Shown here in pieces: positions 59,115 to 64,000 of a stretch of 64,000 nucleotides of DNA. Made by a program: the position numbers and the translations under genes. Each line of letters begins with the position of its first letter. Within the stretch, counting starts at the first letter, position 1. Origin of the DNA: Dryococelus australis (taxonomy: Eukaryota > Arthropoda > Insecta > Phasmatodea > Phasmatidae); the NCBI GenBank assembly GCA_029891345.1, contig CM056993.1, positions 108,181,800 to 108,245,799 on the forward strand. Direction: 5' to 3'. The notes beneath the pieces were generated by a model, which saw nothing but the letters and a program-made list of their open reading frames with translations, made no database searches and was not told where the DNA came from.

Positions 59115-59460
59115 TATTTACCAATGTAATATTATTTCATTTCCGATTTTAACCAAATTTTGTGTGACTTGGCTAGGTGCTAGGGTTACTTAATGTAATG
59201 TTAATTTAGGATTTTGGAGTTCGATCCTTGGCCAGGGCACATAATATTATTTCATTTTCGATTTTGATCAAATTTTATTTGTGACTTGGGTAAGTCCTAG
59301 ACTTACTCAATGTAATGATAATTTCGGATTATCGAGTTCGAGTCTCGGTGAGAATACCTAATATTATTTAAGATAGTTGTATTGTTGATTTGTATTCCTG
59401 ATTATAGTAATTAATGAAGTGAAATTTTTGGTTTACCGAGATCGATTCCCAGGGACTCCA
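59115..59460 (+). repeat. Tandem repeat, about 120-bp unit with B-box-like sites
   Basis: 'aatattatttcatttccgat' and 'gtgacttggctaggtgctag' recur about 120 bp later with few changes. Each unit ends in a GAGTTCGA(T/G)(C/T)C(T/C)(T/C)GG-type site resembling a tRNA B-box. A third, decayed unit ends GAGATCGATTCCCAGG near 59,450. Confidence 0.6.
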
Positions 59461-60026
59461 TTTAAGTAGTAGGAGCATGTATGTTCTGGTCAACGAAGTG
59501 CGTCTCCTAAGTCGCTTTTAGTGCAAGAGTGTGCTACGTGCCAGATCATGATATGTAAATTAGATTAATTGATTATATTAGTTCATTAATTAAATTGATT
59601 AATCGATTACTTTGATTAAATTTCTGATACTAAAGAATGTTTATTAATTTATTTGTCATAAGGGTCATATTGGTGGATCGGTTTCGATGTGTTCAGTGTT
59701 AGTTCCTGGGACCGACTGACCAGAGGAGAGGATTGCAGTTGTTTATATAGAGTTAATGTTGGTGTAAGAGTGATATGTTTCTTTTTTGGTTTGTGGCTAA
59801 TATGCGAATAATAAGCAGTGAGGAATGTAGATATGCGAGAAATGTTTTCGGCGAGGTAAATATTTTTTTAATGAAAACATGTTGAAATAGGTTACCGAAC
59901 GAATAACTCCTCGAATAACATAAAAGTAACAAACTATTGCGGCAAATGAAATAACTACGAATCCTTAACCAAAAAAATACTTGAAACAAAATCGTTAAAC
60001 CGCTCTTGCGCAAGGTGCCATTTTCC
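59461..60026. other. No recognisable feature
   Basis: AT-rich sequence between a tandem repeat and Pro-rich coding-like sequence. Confidence 0.3.
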
Positions 60027-60324
60027 TTAGCAAATCTCCACTTTAATCAGGTAACATTTCACACGTACCAACTTACTCCAAGATTGCGAAGCCAATTGCG
60101 GAACTTGCGGAGCAGATTGCTGTACCAGTTGTGGTGCTGTGTGAGGTGGATGTGGTGGTGGATGTGATTTTGGAGGTGGCTGTGGAGGCGAATGGGGATG
60201 TGGAGCATGGTGTGGAGCAGGTGAAGCTAGTGGTACACTGTTGAACTGATTGTAGAGCATATTGTGATGCAGGGTTGAAAATGGTATAACGTTTTTTTAA
60301 AGTGTTGCTGGGAAAAAAATTCAA
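60027..60324 (-). pseudogene. Pro/Gln/His-rich low-complexity coding remnant
   Basis: Two overlapping minus-strand frames cover this block. One (60,027-60,260) encodes a Pro/His-rich run and then TAPQLVQQSAPQVPQLASQS, like the tail of the zinc-finger protein at 46,511-46,819 at both peptide and codon level ('caatc(a/t)gctccgca'). No finger is seen upstream. It lies between unassigned DNA and the PolB remnant, so it may belong to the same element. Confidence 0.35.
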
Positions 60325-60659
60325 GTAAGCGTATATCTGAAGAATATCTCTTCACAGCCATAGTAATTTTTAAAGTAAAAATCATAAGTTTGTATTTCCT
60401 TGGATACTTGTTAAAATCAATATTTTTTGTTGTCAGCTATTCACTCTTTAAACTTGCTCTGTAGGGCAAGAGTCCGTTTAGTTAGAATTGTTTCAAATCA
60501 TTGGCAATACTATTGGTTATCTCGCCATTGTGTATGTTTCAAGTTCAGCTAGGTTTTCTCAAGATCTTCCCTCATTCCTTTCTTCAAACTTCATTTCTCT
60601 GCCAATTCCATTTGTCCGACTTGTTGGTGTTCACATCGTGTAAAAACATTGCATCTCAC

Positions 60660-61070
60660 CCACAAATTACTCAAACTGAAAAAATAAAAAAATGACAAAA
60701 GGTAATCTAACTACTAAATAACAAGTCACACTATTCCCTTTTACCAATAATCATCCGTAAGATCTAAAATCACAACTTTTCACAAGAAATATTTACAACA
60801 CAGTTAAAACAAATCCTTATAACAAAAGTCTACAACACTTTATAAGTTTACAAACATTTCACTAAACCTCTACAAGATCATTCCTTAAAATTATATTTAC
60901 ATCTTAAAACACTTTAATAAATCTTTATACAAACATTCACACACACTTATTCATTCATACAAATTATTATTTCACATTACAAACACTACAAACTAAAAAT
61001 ATATACAAAAATCTTTATGCACATTCCAGGATTACAATTAAATATATACATTGGCACAAAAGGGCCATCC
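60660..61070. other. Strand-asymmetric, G-poor non-coding stretch
   Basis: The plus strand is built from A, C and T with only about ten G residues in 280 bases (60,780-61,060). No frames or repeats were found. A short minus-strand frame with Leu/Gln/Ser-rich sequence (61,245-61,487) follows and weakly recalls the Pro/Gln tails. Confidence 0.4.
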
Positions 61071-61727
61071 ATGATTTAAATTACACATATACAGAATGCA
61101 CATTGGTGTGGCGTCCTTGTAATAAAACTAAAAATATACACTATATACATTAATGTCGATATTGTTGTCCATTGCGGCACTATGTTTGGAGCATCTGTCA
61201 TGTTACATCCGGGATTATATCTGCCAGACACATCAACACCTACATTAACTCCAGACACACAAACGCACACGTAGCTTCGTGATTTTAAATGATGTAATCA
61301 CACACAAAGAGTAATTCCTGGGTGATATAAAACAAAATTGCAAATGTGTCGATGTTAAATGCCATCTAGTTATGGCAAGGCAGCAGCTTTGAAGAGGTGT
61401 GTTGAATCGATGCAGTGGGTTTGAAGACAGCTGTGATGCAGATTGCAGTGCGGAGCAGAGTGTGGTATTGGGTGCTGGTGATGGCACCCCTATATTTCAA
61501 ATGGTGCTGAAAGTGGTATATTGGGAAAGAAAAAATTTATTCGCGAATCCGATAGTGCCTCCAGGGTGAAGTCGATTCGCCATCCAGCTCAATGAAGCGC
61601 TTATCATCTAAACCTGGCAACACTACTTTGGTTACTCGTTCAGTGTCAAGTCGTGATCACGCGAATGGAACTGGAATTTTGTCCTCAGAACCCTGGTGCA
61701 ACTATCGAGGCAATCTAAATTATACTC

Positions 61728-64000
61728 TTATCGGAATACCTGCAGCACATTAGGTTTTACACCCTTTGCCTTATGTATACGCTGTTCATTCGAAACAATG
61801 TATGTGTAAAGTTTGGGACGTAAACACACAAAGTGTGTGATGATGCGGCTGGCGCATTCATCCTTCCACTCCGGTACGGCCTTTATTCTCGGTCGAGAAT
61901 CCTTGCGGATTATCGAGCACATAATTGGAGGTATCAAACCGCACCTTTAAATATGGGGAAATTACTTGATAAAAATCTCTACAGGCAATCTCGTAGATGA
62001 TGCTGTCGGTGTCGCAATATAAAAGATGCAGGCAGCGGAGGAAATTTCAGACACATGTACTTAAATGAAATTCGTAAAGGGGTAATTTGGAAAGATCAAG
62101 AATGGCAACACCAGTGTACAAAGGCTTGTTAAATGTAACAGAGCTCTTTCATATCTCGATAAGGACAAGATGCTCATCGATGATCTGTCGTGCCTGGAAT
62201 GTAGGATCCCCAATCAGTTCTGCAGCTCCATTTACAGTGCCATACCTGGTTACGACTCTTATGTCCCTTTTCCGACGGACATTCTGCAAAGTTTTCCCAT
62301 ATACTGCATTATTCATTAATTAAAAAAACTATTTCTCAATGCTGTTCACAGCCTGGACACATTTCTCAATGTTAAACTCGATGTATGGAGCCACACAAGC
62401 CTTCTGCTCAATGCGCAAAATGCAATGAACAGAGTCAAGTCTGGCTCCATACATCAAGTACTGCCTCGGTGTTTTCCTGTGAATAACATAATTCTTACAT
62501 TGCACGAGTGTCAAAAAGAGCTTTTCACGCAAGCCATTAGGAGGTATGCCATTTACTGGAGTTAAAGGTAAATCTGATAGCTCATTGTGGCATTAGTCTG
62601 GAAACGACAAATTCACTTCTGCGAAAAATCATGTCCCCATTATTCACAGTGTCTTGCAAAATCCCATGATGAATACACTTCAGTCTCAAACCACTCGAAA
62701 TTGCCAATAGGAAGCTTGTGCTTCATAGTGTGGCTGTACAGTCCGTTTACGTCGAAATAACATGTATTTCGATGCCACACTGGGGTTGTACTCTTCACCT
62801 ATGTAAATGGTATTGGCTTCCGCGCACCTTCTGGAAACCTGCGTAAGGCCGCCCCTAACCCCGCATTCAACAAAAAGGTACGTATCAGGGTCGGTCAACA
62901 GCTCTAGCCGTGCATCTGTCATCAACAATAAAGCGTCCCATGCAAGAGACTGAACTGTGATGTACATGGCTGGGTCAAGACCGCAATGAGCTAGCCATAC
63001 AGTCCTGAAATTTTCAAACACATCTGCCAGCAAACAAGTGTCCACACACAAATACTGAATGGCGTACTACAGCAGGTTTACACAGTGGGACAGATCCCAT
63101 GCGGCTTGGGCGTGAGCATACTCCTTATCACTAACACCTTCACCTTTCATGACATTGTGAAATGCGTCCTTTGGTGGGAGTGACGTGCACATCAGACTGT
63201 CTTGAGACTTAACAAAGTCATAAGGAAACACTGTATTCCTTTTTGCCAATTCAAATTGGGTGTTGTCTGGAAACATAGTCAATCCCATTGGGAATGTGCC
63301 TTGTAATGGACTTGTATTTCTCAGGGGTCATTCGAATCACCTCGATTCTACCCGGGTTTTAGATTACCACGATTACACCGGGTTTTGTTACATGACGTAC
63401 AACCAACGGCTTTCTGAGAAAGTGAGCATCATAGTTTTGCAGGTTATGAAATACAGTGACAAGTTGTTTCTTGGGCATTCTGAAGTTCGTTACATTTATT
63501 ATGTGCGGCCCCTCTGATTTCCCCGGTCAGATGGTCATGGTCAACCACAATATTATCTGTAACGAGTTCCTTCTTACAAAGATGACAACATTTCTGATCC
63601 GCCAACCTAGCTACATCAGCAGGGGTTTTTGGCTTCATTGGAACAGTCACACTGTATATACCTGCAACCCACTTTGTCAATTCAACAAGGGTTTCAAATG
63701 TGATTCTGTGTTGCAATAGGCGAGGAAACCCAATCTTTGCTGTGACCCTGAAATTCCAAGTACTTGTCCCCAATAAGGAAAGTACTGTGAATAGCCTTAT
63801 GTTGTTTACAGAGATAATTATCCTTTGCGATTTTTTCCTCGCCACTAAAGTATTGGAGACTATGATCGCACAGAAAAATTTTTCTACAGTTCTTAGTCAA
63901 CTGACTATGAAACAGCTTTGACAAATCCTTAATGGAAACAAAATATAAATGGGCGTCATTACCACAAGCACGAATGGCCAATACATTTACATGACGTGCA
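61728..64000 (-). pseudogene. Polinton/Maverick-type protein-primed DNA polymerase B, decayed, runs off the right edge
   Basis: Minus-strand blocks appear in the family's order. First a Cys/His cluster (63,694-63,981), then an endonuclease VII-like site with CHLC and VVDHDHLTG (63,511-63,600). LDPAMYITVQSLAWDALLL with the nearby VECGVRGG motif follows (about 62,848-62,990). NAVYGKT (62,290-62,310) and the palm motif YCDTDS (62,002-62,019) come next, then LRPKLYTY with KAKGVK near the end. Such polymerases copy linear DNA from a protein primer in Polintons and adintovirus-like agents. At least five frameshifts or stops separate the blocks. The N-terminus lies beyond the window. No integrase, ATPase or capsid is visible in the part seen. 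Confidence 0.8.

Overview
The window looks like repeat-dense, AT-rich intergenic DNA from a large insect genome. I find no intact host gene, no rRNA and no convincing functional tRNA. Almost everything recognisable is a transposable element or its relic: Tc1, pogo and PIF/Harbinger transposase pseudogenes, several MITE families, solo LTRs, tRNA-headed SINEs, and Polinton/Maverick-like (PolB) DNA. From memory, peptides read from the SINE at 5.15-5.45 kb resemble repeat-derived peptides in predicted proteins of stick insects such as Dryococelus australis. A phasmid is therefore my best guess, but it is an inference.

Layout. 0-21 kb holds scattered relics: a TTAA-flanked MITE, a Tc1 pseudogene (4.4 kb), a SINE (5.2 kb), two HTH/DDE transposase-related pseudogenes (5.7 and 10.0 kb), a 38-bp minisatellite whose unit resembles a tRNA A-box (8.9 kb), two MITEs (12 kb), an LTR fragment (16.8 kb) and a PIF/Harbinger pseudogene (18.6-19.5 kb). 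21.4-23.6 kb is a small inverted-repeat element with C2HC zinc-finger coding remnants. 25.9-27.8 kb is an unidentified decayed gene split by a TAA-flanked Harbinger-like element. 27.9-29.0 kb is a solo LTR with a MITE nested just after its TATA box. 31.8-38.4 kb is a pair of 1.05-kb inverted arms around MITEs and a solo LTR, followed by a pogo pseudogene.

The main discovery is at 40,956-55,273. This is a 14.3-kb palindromic element with arms of about 4.6 kb, AG...CT termini and a 6-bp target duplication (AACAGC/AACATC). It is inserted inside a Tc1 transposase gene whose two halves lie on either side. Its arms and centre carry small C2HC zinc-finger genes, and no polymerase, integrase, ATPase or capsid gene is visible. 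The termini and target duplication fit a giant non-autonomous Polinton/Maverick derivative. The same finger type occurs in the 21-kb element. The right edge (61.7-64.0 kb) contains a decayed Polinton-type PolB with an endonuclease VII-like zinc/His motif, running off the window.

No pathway is encoded here. The relationships are those of a mobile-element community: non-autonomous elements whose mobilising enzymes are either dead in the window (Harbinger, pogo, Tc1, PolB) or absent.
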